Shown: positions 34,763-43,539 of the stretch, one piece after another
Layout of the letters: the number at the start of each line of letters is the position of its first letter
Position numbering within the stretch: position 1 is the stretch's first letter
Origin: Agromyces bracchium
Lineage (GTDB): Bacteria > Actinomycetota > Actinomycetes > Actinomycetales > Microbacteriaceae
Assembly: GCF_009709675.1 (NCBI RefSeq)
Contig: NZ_WMLB01000023.1
Span: 62,001 to 126,000 of the forward strand
Direction of reading: 5' to 3'
Length of the DNA stretch: 64,000 nucleotides
Position numbers and translations under genes: made by a program
Notes under the pieces: generated by a model
Told to the model about the DNA's origin: nothing
Seen by the model: the letters and a program-made list of their open reading frames with translations, nothing else
Databases searched by the model: none

Positions 34763-35038
34763 TGGTCCTCCCCTGTCTGGGCCCGATGGGATCCGGCGAT
34801 CGGGACCACGGGCGGGTGGTCGGCACCGCCTGACGGGATCGGACGTCGAGGCCGTCGCGGTGCGCCGGATCCGGAGAGGCCGAGCATGGCGGAGCGAGTT
34901 CCCCCAGCCGTCGGTCGATGGATGGATCCGTCGAGCGCCTCGGCCATTCTACGCGCGGTGGCGCGGTCGGCGCGAATGCGGCGCGATCGGCACGCCCGGA
35001 CCGGGACCTCGGCCCTGTCGGAGCGCGGCAGGCGGGGC
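34763..35038. other. Intergenic stretch without a recognised gene
   Basis: A 288-bp divergent interval between the SNF2 helicase and the small acidic protein. Apart from the -10 hexamer of the latter at its right edge I see no gene, RNA or strong repeat. Confidence 0.5.
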
Positions 35039-35053
35039 TACGCTCGTGCCATG
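35039..35053 (+). promoter_or_regulatory. Predicted leaderless promoter (-10) of the acidic protein gene
   Basis: TACGCT (35039-35044), 6 nt, ATG at 35051. Confidence 0.55.
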
Positions 35054-35263
35054 GACGAGTCGACGGGGGTCGGCGGAGGCATCGCCGACGATCACGAGTT
35101 CCAGGTCGCACAGGACGGCGAGCTCCCGCCCGCGCCCGAGCCCGACGAGGACGAGGACGAGCGGCCCGTCGGCGAGGATTCCGACGACGACGTCGTCGGC
35201 ATCGACGCCGAGCGCCGCGTGGTGCTCCCCGACGAGCGCGCGCCCGCCGCCGACGAGGAGTGA
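35051..35263 (+). CDS. Small acidic hypothetical protein
   Basis: 70 residues, about 40% Asp and Glu, no membrane segment or Cys. It begins MDESTGVGGGIADDHEF and ends in DERAPAADEE. It is supported by a well-placed leaderless promoter and by codon use like that of real genes (Asp GAC, Glu GAG). I do not recognise a family; it is probably disordered. Its stop is the first base group of a 19-bp tandem repeat. Confidence 0.6.
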   Translation: MDESTGVGGGIADDHEFQVAQDGELPPAPEPDEDEDERPVGEDSDDDVVGIDAERRVVLPDERAPAADEE

Positions 35264-35333
35264 CCCGGCCGACCAGGAGTGACCGGGCCGACGCCGAGTG
35301 ATCGGGCCGACGACGAGTGACCGGGCGGGTCAG
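35258..35333. repeat. Four 19-bp tandem repeats between two stop codons
   Basis: Four adjacent 19-bp units beginning GAGTGACCGGGCCGAC. The first contains the stop of the acidic protein gene and the last overlaps the stop of the opposing DUF2207 gene, so the array is the entire 66-bp convergent interval. No hairpin terminator is present there. Confidence 0.9.
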
Positions 35334-37300
35334 ACGCCGCCGCCGCCTCCTCCGCCGCCTCCGCCGCCCGAGGATCCGCCGCCGCTCGACCCGCCCGACG
35401 ACGAGCTCGACGACGAACCCGACCAGCTGGTGCTCGACACGCTGCTGAAGGAGCTCACGCTCGCGGCGAAGTACCCCGCGTGGAAGCCGCTCCGACCCGA
35501 GTACCAGTCGGGCTCGCGCCCCTGCTCCGCGTAGAGCGCCGCGAGCACCTGGCTCCACTCGCGCTCCATCCCGAAGAGCACCGAGTACGGCAGGAGCCGC
35601 TCGTTGAGGCGCAGCACCGCCTCGGGGTCGGGCGTCCCGTCCGCGCGGATCGGCCGGCTCCCGACCGGCGCGGGGAGCCCGGTCGGGATCGCACCCGGTG
35701 CCGGCGGCGGGATGTCGAGCGCCGGCATCGGGGCGCGCTCCGCGCCGGTCGGCGACTGGAGGACGCGGAGGCGGTCGGCCTCGGCGAGCCGGATGTACTC
35801 CTCGAGGCCCTCGAGGTGGTCGCGAAGGGCGCGTCCGCGTTCCGTGAGCGGGCGGACGACGCCGACGAGGCCGAAGGTGACGAACACCATCGCGCCGGCG
35901 ACGAGGATCGTGAGCCACGGCCATCCGCCGCCCATGCGCTCGTCGAGGGCGACGAAGCCGAACACGGCGGCGAGGACCGCCGCGCCGATCGCGAGCAGCG
36001 AGAGCAGCGCGCGCATGCCGCGATCGGGCCGGCGCCGGAGTCCCTCCCGTTCCACGCGGGAGTGCACGGAGGTCCGCAGCCGCGCGAGCTTCGTTCCGAG
36101 CGTGGCGTCGCGCGACTTCAGGTCGCGGCGCGAGCCGATCGCCGCCATCGGCCCGAAGACGGCCCGGAGGACGGCCGTCGCGTCGCGGTCGGCGCCCTCG
36201 ATGGGCGCCGCGAGCTGCACCGTGTACTTCCGGGAGCCGGTCTCGATGACCCGCACGCGTCGGTCGACGGCCTCGGCGAGAAGGGTCGCCGTGATGCCCT
36301 TCGACGCGGCCTTGACGAGGTCGGCCGCCTCCATGAGCGTCAGCCGCTCGGGCGGCTCGTACTCCGCGATGATCAGCCCGCGACCCGGGTGGTCGCGCCA
36401 CCGGGTGGCGCGCATGACCCCCGCGGTGACCGCGACGGCGATGGCCGCGAGCGCGCCGACGAGGGAGGTCATGGCCGCGGGCGAGGAAGTGAACCGCTCG
36501 TCGCGCGGCTCGAAGGTGCCGGCGGCGAACCCGAGCGCCACGGTCAGGTTCTGGTACGGACCCAGCAGGTCGGCCCGCGCGACGACGATCGGCGCGCCGT
36601 CGGGCTGCACCTCGAGGCTCGCGCACGGCGTGCTGGAGCCCTCGTAGCCGCTGTAGCAGGCGACGTCGCCGGTGAACGCCTCGACGAGATCGGGCTCGAG
36701 GCGCACCTCGGCCCGGACGACGCCGAACGGCTGGCGCCAGCCGGTGCCGTTGACGTCCCAGTAGAACTCCTGCAGGTCGAGGTCGTCGGGATCGAACGTG
36801 ACGTTGCGCTGGTCGTAGGTGATCACGTAGGTCTGCTCGCCGTGCACGAAGTCGTCGGCGGCGATCGTGACGAGCTCGAACTCGCCGTCCTCGCTGCGCT
36901 CGGTCTCGAACGACCGCGGCACGCCGTCCTGGTCGAAGACGGAGCGGATGCGGATGTCGGTCGGATGCCCGTCGTAGTTGCGCGGGATGGCGCGACGGAT
37001 GCCGCGGTTCTGGTCGTACTCGGGGAACACGGCGACGAGCGTCTCGGTCGTGCGGAGCGTGGAGCGGCCGTCGCCGTCGCGGCCGAGCTCGTACACCGCG
37101 TCGAAGCTCGCGAACGTGAAGTCGTCGACGTCGGCGGGGACCGCGGCAACGGGTCCGTCGACGGACCGCGCGGACGACGCGGCGAGCACGGGCGGCGACG
37201 CGGCGGCCGCCGCCGCGGGGCCGATCCCGAGCGCGAGCGCGGCGAGCGCGCTCGCCGCGACGAGGAACTGGCGCCGCCTGGTCGGACGCGGGGTCGTCAT
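35330..37300 (-). CDS. DUF2207 membrane protein with Gly/Ser-rich C-terminus
   Basis: 656 residues. Signal peptide at about 1-32 (QFLVAASALAALALG), DUF2207 beta domain outside (about 45-255) with YELGRDGDGRSTLRTTETL, a membrane helix near 275-292, a cytosolic stretch and two further helices near 420-465, and a long cytosolic region. The last 40 residues are almost only Ser and Gly, ending in a run of Gly, as in other DUF2207 proteins. The family is widespread in actinobacteria and its function is unknown. The ATG follows TAGCGT-N6 (leaderless). Confidence 0.88.
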   Translation of the reverse strand: MTTPRPTRRRQFLVAASALAALALGIGPAAAAAASPPVLAASSARSVDGPVAAVPADVDDFTFASFDAVYELGRDGDGRSTLRTTETLVAVFPEYDQNRGIRRAIPRNYDGHPTDIRIRSVFDQDGVPRSFETERSEDGEFELVTIAADDFVHGEQTYVITYDQRNVTFDPDDLDLQEFYWDVNGTGWRQPFGVVRAEVRLEPDLVEAFTGDVACYSGYEGSSTPCASLEVQPDGAPIVVARADLLGPYQNLTVALGFAAGTFEPRDERFTSSPAAMTSLVGALAAIAVAVTAGVMRATRWRDHPGRGLIIAEYEPPERLTLMEAADLVKAASKGITATLLAEAVDRRVRVIETGSRKYTVQLAAPIEGADRDATAVLRAVFGPMAAIGSRRDLKSRDATLGTKLARLRTSVHSRVEREGLRRRPDRGMRALLSLLAIGAAVLAAVFGFVALDERMGGGWPWLTILVAGAMVFVTFGLVGVVRPLTERGRALRDHLEGLEEYIRLAEADRLRVLQSPTGAERAPMPALDIPPPAPGAIPTGLPAPVGSRPIRADGTPDPEAVLRLNERLLPYSVLFGMEREWSQVLAALYAEQGREPDWYSGRSGFHAGYFAASVSSFSSVSSTSWSGSSSSSSSGGSSGGGSSGGGGGGGGGGGV

Positions 37301-37312
37301 GCGCTCACGCTA
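37298..37312 (-). promoter_or_regulatory. Predicted leaderless promoter (-10) of the DUF2207 gene
   Basis: TAGCGT at 37307-37312 (minus strand), 6 nt, ATG at 37298-37300. Confidence 0.55.
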
Positions 37313-37369
37313 GCGAACACGGCGCTCCGCGTCATCCGCTCAACCGGCCATCGGACCCGCGTCGGGGCG

Positions 37370-37384
37370 TATCCTGACGGGGTG
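37370..37384 (+). promoter_or_regulatory. Predicted leaderless promoter (-10) of the CsoR-family gene
   Basis: TATCCT (37370-37375), 6 nt, GTG at 37382. Confidence 0.55.
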
Positions 37385-37660
37385 ATCGAGGACATCAAGA
37401 AGCGGGCGCTGCACCGGACGAAGATCATCGAGGGCCAGCTCCGCGGCATCGAGAAGATGATCGAGAACGACGACTACTGCATCGACATCATCACGCTGTC
37501 GCTCGCGGTCCAGAAGTCCCTCGGGTCGCTCAACAAGCTCCTCGTCGAGAACCACCTCCGCACCCACGTCTCGCACATGTACGAGCAGGGCGGAGACCAG
37601 CGCGAGGAGGCCGTCGCCGAGCTCGTGCGCATCTTCGAGCTCTCCAACAACCGGGGCTGA
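37382..37660 (+). CDS. CsoR/RcnR-family metal-sensing repressor
   Basis: 92 residues, all-helical DUF156 fold: [20 protein letters not shown], then [18 protein letters not shown]. The metal-site positions of CsoR (Cys36, His61, Cys65) are Cys33, His58 and His62 here, a Cys-His-His set like the nickel/cobalt sensor RcnR and unlike copper sensors; the RcnR N-terminal His is absent. Such proteins release DNA on binding metal or, in some branches, on sulfur or aldehyde chemistry. No transporter or metallochaperone gene is beside it; the macro-domain gene starts 7 bp downstream. Confidence 0.88.
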   Translation: MIEDIKKRALHRTKIIEGQLRGIEKMIENDDYCIDIITLSLAVQKSLGSLNKLLVENHLRTHVSHMYEQGGDQREEAVAELVRIFELSNNRG

Positions 37661-37667
37661 TCTCCGG

Positions 37668-38225
37668 ATGCCGCGGATCGAGCTCGTCACGGGCGACCTC
37701 ACGCGGGAGCGCGTCGACGCGATCGTGAACGCGGCGAACTCGTCGCTGCTCGGCGGCGGAGGCGTCGACGGCGCGATCCACCGCGCGGGCGGTCCCGAGA
37801 TCCTCGCGGCGTGCCGACGGCTCAGGGAGACGACGCTCCCCGACGGCCTGCCGACGGGCGAAGCCGTGGCGACCACCGGCGGCCGGCTGGCCGCGCGCTG
37901 GGTCGTGCACACCGTCGGGCCGGTGTGGCCGGGCGAGGGTCCGGAGGCGCTGCGCCGGCGGGCGCTCCTCGAGCGGGCGTACCGCAACTCGCTCGCGCTC
38001 GCGGCCGAGCTCGGCGCCGCATCCGTCGCCCTGCCCGCGGTCTCGGCGGGCGTCTACGGCTGGCCGGCCGACGACGTGGCCGAGGTCGCCGTCGGCACGG
38101 CCGCCGCGGCCGCGGTCGACGCCGCGCCCGGCCTCGTCAGGTTCGTGCTGTTCTCCGAGCGCATGCACGCGACGTTCGCGGAGGCCGGGGCACGCCTCGG
38201 CGCCGACGTGATCGTCGTGCGCTGA
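37668..38225 (+). CDS. Macro-domain O-acetyl-ADP-ribose deacetylase
   Basis: 185 residues forming one macro domain: [37 protein letters not shown], then [20 protein letters not shown]. The Asn-Ala-Ala-Asn stretch and the [10 protein letters not shown] loop bind ADP-ribose and are complete, so it should hydrolyse O-acetyl-ADP-ribose or ADP-ribose esters on proteins. It follows the CsoR-family gene by 7 bp and is probably co-transcribed with it. Confidence 0.92.
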   Translation: MPRIELVTGDLTRERVDAIVNAANSSLLGGGGVDGAIHRAGGPEILAACRRLRETTLPDGLPTGEAVATTGGRLAARWVVHTVGPVWPGEGPEALRRRALLERAYRNSLALAAELGAASVALPAVSAGVYGWPADDVAEVAVGTAAAAAVDAAPGLVRFVLFSERMHATFAEAGARLGADVIVVR

Positions 38226-38249
38226 CCGCGACACCGAGCGTGCGACACC

Positions 38250-39197
38250 TCAGGTCCCGGGCGAGGTCGAGGCGATCCACGCGTCGAGGTCGCTCGGCTG
38301 GTCGGTGATGATGCCGTCGACCCCGAGCGCGCTGACCTCCTGCCAGCGGTCCTGGCTGTTGAGGGTGTAGCAGAGCACGGCGATGCCGGCCGCGTGCGCG
38401 GAGTCGATCGCCTCGGGGGCCGCGGTGACGGATGCCGCGGTCGTGCCGAACCCGATGAGCCCGAGCTGCTCGGCCAGCGGCACCGGGTCGGCCGGCAGCT
38501 CGCGGATCAGCATGATGCGCGGCGTGGTCGGCGAGACCTGCTGGATCGACTGCAGCGTCTCGATGCTGAAGCTCTGCAGGACGACGCGGCCGCGGAGGCC
38601 GTGCCGTTCGACGAGGTCGAGCACGGTCCGCACCTCGGCCGGGGTCCAGTCGGCCTTCAGCTCGACGAGCGCCCGCGCGTCCTCGCGCTCGGCGAGCGCG
38701 ACGAGGAACGCCTCGAGGGTCGGGATGCGCTCGCCCGCCCACTCGGAGGAGTACCAGGCGCCGGCGTCGAGCCGCTCGAGCCGATCGAGATCGAGGTCCT
38801 CGACGCGCGCCTCGCGACCGGCGATCCGCTCGAGGTCGGTGTCGTGGAAGAGCACGGGCACGCCGTCGCGCGTGAGCCGCACGTCGGTCTCGACGTAGGC
38901 GAGCTCGTCCATCGCGAGCTCCAGCGCCGGCATCGTGTTCTCGGGGGCCTGGGAGCGGTCGCCGCGGTGGCCGATGATGGCCGCCGCGTCGCCCGGTTGG
39001 CGGAGCGCGCCGAAGACGTCGATCGCGTACACGTCCGTGGGCGTGGAGACGCCCCAGAGCGCGGCGGCGATCGCGACCATGCCCGCGACGGCGAGTGGGA
39101 TCCGGACGAGCGGCCGCGGCGGGCGTGCGAGGGTGCGGGCGTGGGGTCGAGCGGGGGTCGCGGTCGCTGGGACGACCGCGTCTCGGGTGGGACGCAC
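38250..39197 (-). CDS. Membrane-anchored glycerophosphodiester phosphodiesterase
   Basis: 315 residues. A basic start and one membrane helix (about 32-50) anchor the GDPD barrel outside. Motifs: IIGHRGDRSQAPENT (catalytic His, Arg, metal Glu), YVETDVRLTRDGVPVLFHD (Glu-x-Asp and second His), LVELKAD. It splits glycerophosphodiesters from lipid breakdown into glycerol 3-phosphate and alcohol. It may be co-transcribed with the SDR/DUF2867 gene 67 bp upstream. Confidence 0.9.
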   Translation of the reverse strand: MRPTRDAVVPATATPARPHARTLARPPRPLVRIPLAVAGMVAIAAALWGVSTPTDVYAIDVFGALRQPGDAAAIIGHRGDRSQAPENTMPALELAMDELAYVETDVRLTRDGVPVLFHDTDLERIAGREARVEDLDLDRLERLDAGAWYSSEWAGERIPTLEAFLVALAEREDARALVELKADWTPAEVRTVLDLVERHGLRGRVVLQSFSIETLQSIQQVSPTTPRIMLIRELPADPVPLAEQLGLIGFGTTAASVTAAPEAIDSAHAAGIAVLCYTLNSQDRWQEVSALGVDGIITDQPSDLDAWIASTSPGT

Positions 39198-39264
39198 TGA
39201 GGGGGCCTTTCCACGACCCGCGCCTCCTTGCGCGGGACCGTGCAGGTCACCCTAGCAAAGGCCG

Positions 39265-40779
39265 TTACCGTTTCGTTACTTTTTCTGGGTCCGTCGCGGC
39301 GGTGCCCGCCGGCTGCGCCGTCGACGCGGCGGCCTCCGCCTCCGCGGTGATCCGGTTGGCCATGCCCGCGAACACGATCCCGTGGAACGGGAAGACCGCC
39401 CACCAGTACAGCCGCCCGGCGAGCCCCTTCGGGAAGTACACGGCGCGCTGGCGGTAGCGCGAGCCCGAGCCATCCGGTTCGGCCGACATCTCGAGCCAGG
39501 CCCGCCCGGGCACGCGCATCTCGGCGCGCAGCCGGAGGAACCGCGGCCGCTCGATGCGCTCGACGCGCCAGAAGTCGACCGCGTCGCCCGGGTGCAGGGT
39601 GTCCGGGTCGCGTCGGCCGCGGCGGAGCCCGACGCCGCCGAAGAGCTTGTCGATCCAGCCGCGCACGGCCCAGGCGAGCGGGAAGGAGTACCACCCGTTC
39701 TCCCCGCCGACCCCCTCGATCACCGCGAACAGCGCCTCGACGGGCGCGGTCGAACGACGCTCGCGGTGGTCGGTGTAGACCGTGTGGCCGGACCAGTCGG
39801 GATCGCTCGGCAACGGGTCGCTCGGAGCTCCGGCGACCTCGGCGTTGCGCCAGCTCGTCTCGACCTCGCCCTCGCGCTCGCGCTCGAGGGCCAGCCGCAC
39901 GGCCCTGCGGTACGGCGTCAGCCCCTCGGCGGGCGGCGGGATCACGTCGTCGATGTCGTGCTCGCGCATGACGCAGTCGAACTGCAGCGATTCGATGATC
40001 GGCACCGCGATGCGCCGCGGGATCGGCGTGACGAGGTTGACCCACTGCCCGGCCAGCCAGGGCGTGAGGACCGGCAGCGCGGCGATCGGACGCTGCCGGA
40101 GCCCGGCCTCGACCGCGTAGCCGTTCATGAGCTGGCCGTAGCGGAACACGTCGGGCCCGCCGATGTCGAACGTGCGGTTCACCTCGGGCGGGACCTCGGC
40201 CGCGCGGATCAGGTAGTGCAGCACGTCGCGCACGGCGATCGGCTGGATGAAGTTGCGCACCCAGCGCGGCGCGGGCATGTACGGAAGCACCTCGGTCAGG
40301 TGCCGGATCATCTCGAACGAGGTCGAACCCGACCCGATCACGACGCCGGCCTGCAGCACGATCGTCGGCACCCCGGAATCGAGCAGGATCTCCCCCACCC
40401 GCACCCGCGACCGCAGGTGCCGCGACAGGCGCCCGCCCGCCGGATGCAGCCCGCCGAGGTACACGATGCGCCGCACCCCGTTCTTCCGGGCCTGCTCGGC
40501 TACGTTCCGGGCGATCGCGAGCTCGACGTCCTCGAAGTCGCCGCGCCCGCCCATCGAGTGCACGAGGTAGTAGACGACGTCGATGTCGCGCGTGGCGCGG
40601 TCGACCGCCGCGGCATCCGTCAGGTCGCCCGCGACCAGGTCGACGTCGGCCGCCCACGGCACGTCGCGCAGCCGCTCGGGCCGGCGGACGATGACGCGGA
40701 CCTCGTGCCCCTCCGCGACGAGACGCGGCACGAGGCGACCGCCGATGTAGCCGGTCGCCCCGGTCACCAGGACCCGCAC
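39265..40779 (-). CDS. NAD(P)-dependent epimerase-like protein with DUF2867 domain
   Basis: 504 residues. The first 290 form an atypical SDR/NmrA-type Rossmann domain (VLVTGATGYIGGRLVPRLVA, VYYLVHSMGG, GVRRIVYLGGLHPAG). The rest is a DUF2867 domain in the SRPBCC style (FAVIEGVGGENGWYSF, RGWIDKLFGGVGLRRGRRD, PVHGIVF-like FPFHGIVFAGMANRI). This two-domain protein is common in actinobacteria and is often labelled an NDUFA9-like or ubiquinone-related reductase; its substrate is unknown. Confidence 0.87.
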   Translation of the reverse strand: MRVLVTGATGYIGGRLVPRLVAEGHEVRVIVRRPERLRDVPWAADVDLVAGDLTDAAAVDRATRDIDVVYYLVHSMGGRGDFEDVELAIARNVAEQARKNGVRRIVYLGGLHPAGGRLSRHLRSRVRVGEILLDSGVPTIVLQAGVVIGSGSTSFEMIRHLTEVLPYMPAPRWVRNFIQPIAVRDVLHYLIRAAEVPPEVNRTFDIGGPDVFRYGQLMNGYAVEAGLRQRPIAALPVLTPWLAGQWVNLVTPIPRRIAVPIIESLQFDCVMREHDIDDVIPPPAEGLTPYRRAVRLALEREREGEVETSWRNAEVAGAPSDPLPSDPDWSGHTVYTDHRERRSTAPVEALFAVIEGVGGENGWYSFPLAWAVRGWIDKLFGGVGLRRGRRDPDTLHPGDAVDFWRVERIERPRFLRLRAEMRVPGRAWLEMSAEPDGSGSRYRQRAVYFPKGLAGRLYWWAVFPFHGIVFAGMANRITAEAEAAASTAQPAGTAATDPEKVTKR

Positions 40780-40811
40780 GTGCGGCCTCCCCTCGTCGGC
40801 GTCGCACGGCC

Positions 40812-41051
40812 TCAGCCGTGCTCGTTCCCCCGACGATAGTTCCCGCTCGCGCGGGCGAGGAGGTGCTGCGCCTGTGAATCGTCCGCACGTTGCAGCGCCG
40901 CGACGAGCTTCGCCGCGGAACGCCCGCCCACCGTCATCACGGGGCGGCCGCCCCGCAGGACGATCACCGCGCCGTGCCCGGTCACCCGGTAGTCGAACGG
41001 ATCGACCACCAGTCGGCCGCGCTCGTCGGAAGCCCCGTCGCGTCCGGACAT
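40812..41051 (-). CDS. Small conserved hypothetical protein
   Basis: 79 residues from MSGRDGASDERGRLVVDPFD. The central part VTGHGAVIVLRGGRPVMTVGG looks like a beta-hairpin, and the end is helical and basic (LLARASGNYRRGNEHG). Located 10 bp after the short aldehyde-dehydrogenase-like gene, so it is probably the last gene of the deo operon. No known function. Confidence 0.6.
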   Translation of the reverse strand: MSGRDGASDERGRLVVDPFDYRVTGHGAVIVLRGGRPVMTVGGRSAAKLVAALQRADDSQAQHLLARASGNYRRGNEHG

Positions 41052-41061
41052 GCGCGCTCGC

Positions 41062-41922
41062 CTACCGCAGGCTCTTCGTGTGCCAGACGGTCTTCGTCTC
41101 GGTGAACGCGGCGATCCGGTCGAGCGCCGGTGCCGCGGCATCCGGGCCCTGCTCGGGCCGCAGCACGCGCTTCAGCGTGTCGGCCGCCGCGATCTCGAGG
41201 TCGACCCAGTCGAGGTCGCCGGCGCCGACGAGGTCGAGCGCGCTGACGTCGGCGTGGCTCGCGAGCCACGGCGCGATCTCGGCGGGCGCACCCGTCAGGA
41301 CGTTCACGACGCCCTTCGGCACGTCGCTCGTCGCGAGCACCTCGGCGAGGCTGATCGCCGAGAGCGGGAACCGCTCGCTCGCGACCACGACGACCGCGTT
41401 GCCCGCAACGAGCGCGGGCGCGATCGCGGAGACGAACCCGACGAGCGACGAGTCCTGCGGCGCGACGATCGCGACGACGCCCGTCGGCTCGGGCACCGAG
41501 ATGTTGAAGTACGGCCCCGCGACGGGGTTGGCGTTGCCAGCGACCTGCGCGAACTTGTCGGCCCATCCCGCGTACCAGACCCAGCGGTCGATCGCCTCGT
41601 CGACCTGGGCGCCGGCCTGCGCACGCGTGAGGCCCTCGGCCTCCTCGATCTCGGCGACGAACTGCGCGCGACGGCCCTCGAGGAGCTCGGCGATGCGGTA
41701 GAGCACCTGCCCGCGGTTGTACGCGGTGGCGCCCGCCCACCCGGCGACCGCGCCGCGCGCGGCGACCACGGCATCGCGGGCGTCCTTGCGGGAGGCCTTC
41801 GCGGCGTTGGCGAGGAACGCGCCGTCGGCCGAGCGCACCTCGTAGGTGCGACCGGACTCGCTGCGCGGGAACGCGCCGCCGATGAACAGCTTGTAGGTCT
41901 TGGGCACGGCGAGGCGGCTCAC
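41062..41922 (-). CDS. Aldehyde dehydrogenase-like protein lacking the catalytic domain
   Basis: 286 residues from a GTG overlapping the previous stop (GTGA). It matches aldehyde dehydrogenases from KTYKLFIGGAF through the NAD-binding half (VAIVAPQDSSLVGFVSAIAP, VLTGAPAEIAPW) and then jumps directly to the C-terminal tail LDRIAAFTETKTVWH. The 200-residue catalytic domain with Glu and Cys is missing and no frameshift is visible; codon use is normal. Paired with a full-length enzyme it may form a hetero-oligomer or serve as a structural or regulatory subunit. Confidence 0.8.
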   Translation of the reverse strand: MSRLAVPKTYKLFIGGAFPRSESGRTYEVRSADGAFLANAAKASRKDARDAVVAARGAVAGWAGATAYNRGQVLYRIAELLEGRRAQFVAEIEEAEGLTRAQAGAQVDEAIDRWVWYAGWADKFAQVAGNANPVAGPYFNISVPEPTGVVAIVAPQDSSLVGFVSAIAPALVAGNAVVVVASERFPLSAISLAEVLATSDVPKGVVNVLTGAPAEIAPWLASHADVSALDLVGAGDLDWVDLEIAAADTLKRVLRPEQGPDAAAPALDRIAAFTETKTVWHTKSLR

Positions 41923-43490
41923 TTCGCGGCTCCCTTCTTCGCGGGCTTGGTCGTTCGGCGGGTGCGGCGGGCCGGCTTCTCGTCGGCGGCTGCGGCGGAT
42001 GCCGCGGACGCGGCCTCGACGGCGCGGGGCGCGGGGCGGCCGGCCCGGGTGACCGAGGCGGGCGCGAGGTACGCGCCGAGCCCGTGCCGGCCGCCCTCGC
42101 GGCCGTAGCCGGACTCCTTGTAGCCGCCGAACGGGCTGGACGGGTCGAATCGGTTGAACGTGTTCGCCCACACCACGCCGGCGCGCAGCTGGTCGGCGAC
42201 GGCGAGGATGCGGCTGCCCTTGTCCGTCCAGATGCCCGCCGAGAGCCCGTAGGGCGTGTTGTTCGCCTTCGCGATCGCCTCCTGCGGCGTGCGGAACGTG
42301 AGCACCGAGAGCACCGGCCCGAAGATCTCCTCGCGCGCGATGCGGTTCGAGGTCTGCACGTTCGTGAAGATCGTCGGCGCGTACCAGAACCCGTTCTCGG
42401 GGATCTCGCACGGCGCGCTCCAGCGGTCGGCGCCCTCGGCGACGCCCGCATCGGAGAGCTCGCGGATGCGATCGAGCTGCTCGCGCGAGTTGATCGCGCC
42501 GATGTCGGTGTTCTTGTCGAGCGGGTCGCCGAGGCGGAGCGTCGACAGGCGGGTCTTCAGGCGCTCGACGACCTCGTCGTGGATCGACTCCTGCACGAGC
42601 AGGCGGCTGCCGGCGCAGCACACGTGGCCCTGGTTGAAGAAGATGCCGTTGACGATGCCCTCGATCGCCTGGTCGATGGGCGCGTCGTCGAACACGATGT
42701 TCGCGGCCTTGCCGCCGAGCTCGAGCGTGACCTTCTTGTGCGTGCCCGCGACCTGCTTGGCGATCGCGCGGCCGACCGCGGTCGAGCCCGTGAAGGCGAC
42801 CTTGTCGACGTCGCCGTGGCCGACGAGGGCCGCACCGGTGTCGCCCGCTCCGGTGATGATGTTCACGACGCCGGGCGGAAGGTCGGCCTGCTGGACGATC
42901 TCGGCGAAGATGAGCGCCGTGAGCGGCGTCGTCTCGGCGGGCTTCAGCACGACCGTGTTGCCCGCAGCGAGCGCCGGGGCGATCTTCCACGCGAGCATGA
43001 GCAGCGGGAAGTTCCACGGGATCACCTGCGCCGCGACGCCGAGGGCCTTCGGGCTCGCGCCGAGGCCGGCGTAGTCGAGCTTGTCGGCCCAGCCGGCGTA
43101 GTAGAAGAACCAGGCCGCGACGAGCGGCACGTCGACGTCGCGCGACTCCTTGATCGGCTTGCCGTTGTCGAGCGACTCGGCGACGGCGAGCTCGCGGGCG
43201 CGTTCCTGGATCAGGCGCGCGATGCGGAAGAGGTACTTGCCGCGGTCGCGGCCGGACATGCGCGACCAGACGCGGTCGTGGGCGCGCCGGGCGGCGGCCA
43301 CGGCGTCGTCGACATCGGCGGCGTTCGCGTTCGCGATCGTCGCGATCTTCTCCTCGCTCGCGGGCGAGATCGACTGGAACGGGGTGCCGCGGCCGTCGAC
43401 GAACTCGCCGTCGATGAAGAGGCCGTAGCTGTCGCGGAGCGAGAGGATCGCCCGCGACTCGGGGGCGGGTGCGTATTCGAGGAAGCTCAT
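41919..43490 (-). CDS. Aldehyde dehydrogenase of the deoxyribose operon
   Basis: 523 residues. [43 protein letters not shown], Glu in TLELGGKAAN and Cys in NQGHVCCAGSRL make a complete active site. After the last strand (FGGYKESGYGREGG) there is an unusual Ala/Lys/Arg-rich tail of about 50 residues ending KPARRTRRTTKPAKKG. Located after deoC, it should oxidise the acetaldehyde released by DeoC to acetate. The partner half-protein overlaps its end by 4 bp. Confidence 0.9.
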   Translation of the reverse strand: MSFLEYAPAPESRAILSLRDSYGLFIDGEFVDGRGTPFQSISPASEEKIATIANANAADVDDAVAAARRAHDRVWSRMSGRDRGKYLFRIARLIQERARELAVAESLDNGKPIKESRDVDVPLVAAWFFYYAGWADKLDYAGLGASPKALGVAAQVIPWNFPLLMLAWKIAPALAAGNTVVLKPAETTPLTALIFAEIVQQADLPPGVVNIITGAGDTGAALVGHGDVDKVAFTGSTAVGRAIAKQVAGTHKKVTLELGGKAANIVFDDAPIDQAIEGIVNGIFFNQGHVCCAGSRLLVQESIHDEVVERLKTRLSTLRLGDPLDKNTDIGAINSREQLDRIRELSDAGVAEGADRWSAPCEIPENGFWYAPTIFTNVQTSNRIAREEIFGPVLSVLTFRTPQEAIAKANNTPYGLSAGIWTDKGSRILAVADQLRAGVVWANTFNRFDPSSPFGGYKESGYGREGGRHGLGAYLAPASVTRAGRPAPRAVEAASAASAAAADEKPARRTRRTTKPAKKGAAK

Positions 43491-43539
43491 GATCTATGGA
43501 ACCTTCCGGTTCGGTGTTCGATGCGGGTGCGAGTGGTTC

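Noticed and set aside
35330-35460. Gly/Ser-coding tract at the end of DUF2207 as a separate DNA repeat or frameshift artefact
   Set aside because: Gly-rich tails are typical of this family and the frame is continuous.
34722-36626. Long minus-strand frame overlapping DUF2207 and the SNF2 gene end
   Set aside because: Arg/Ala/Pro-rich shadow of the DUF2207 gene in another frame, with no domain.
41062-41922. Pseudogene or frameshifted aldehyde dehydrogenase
   Set aside because: The frame is intact from a coupled start to a proper stop, codon use is normal, and the missing part is one whole domain, so I call it a gene.
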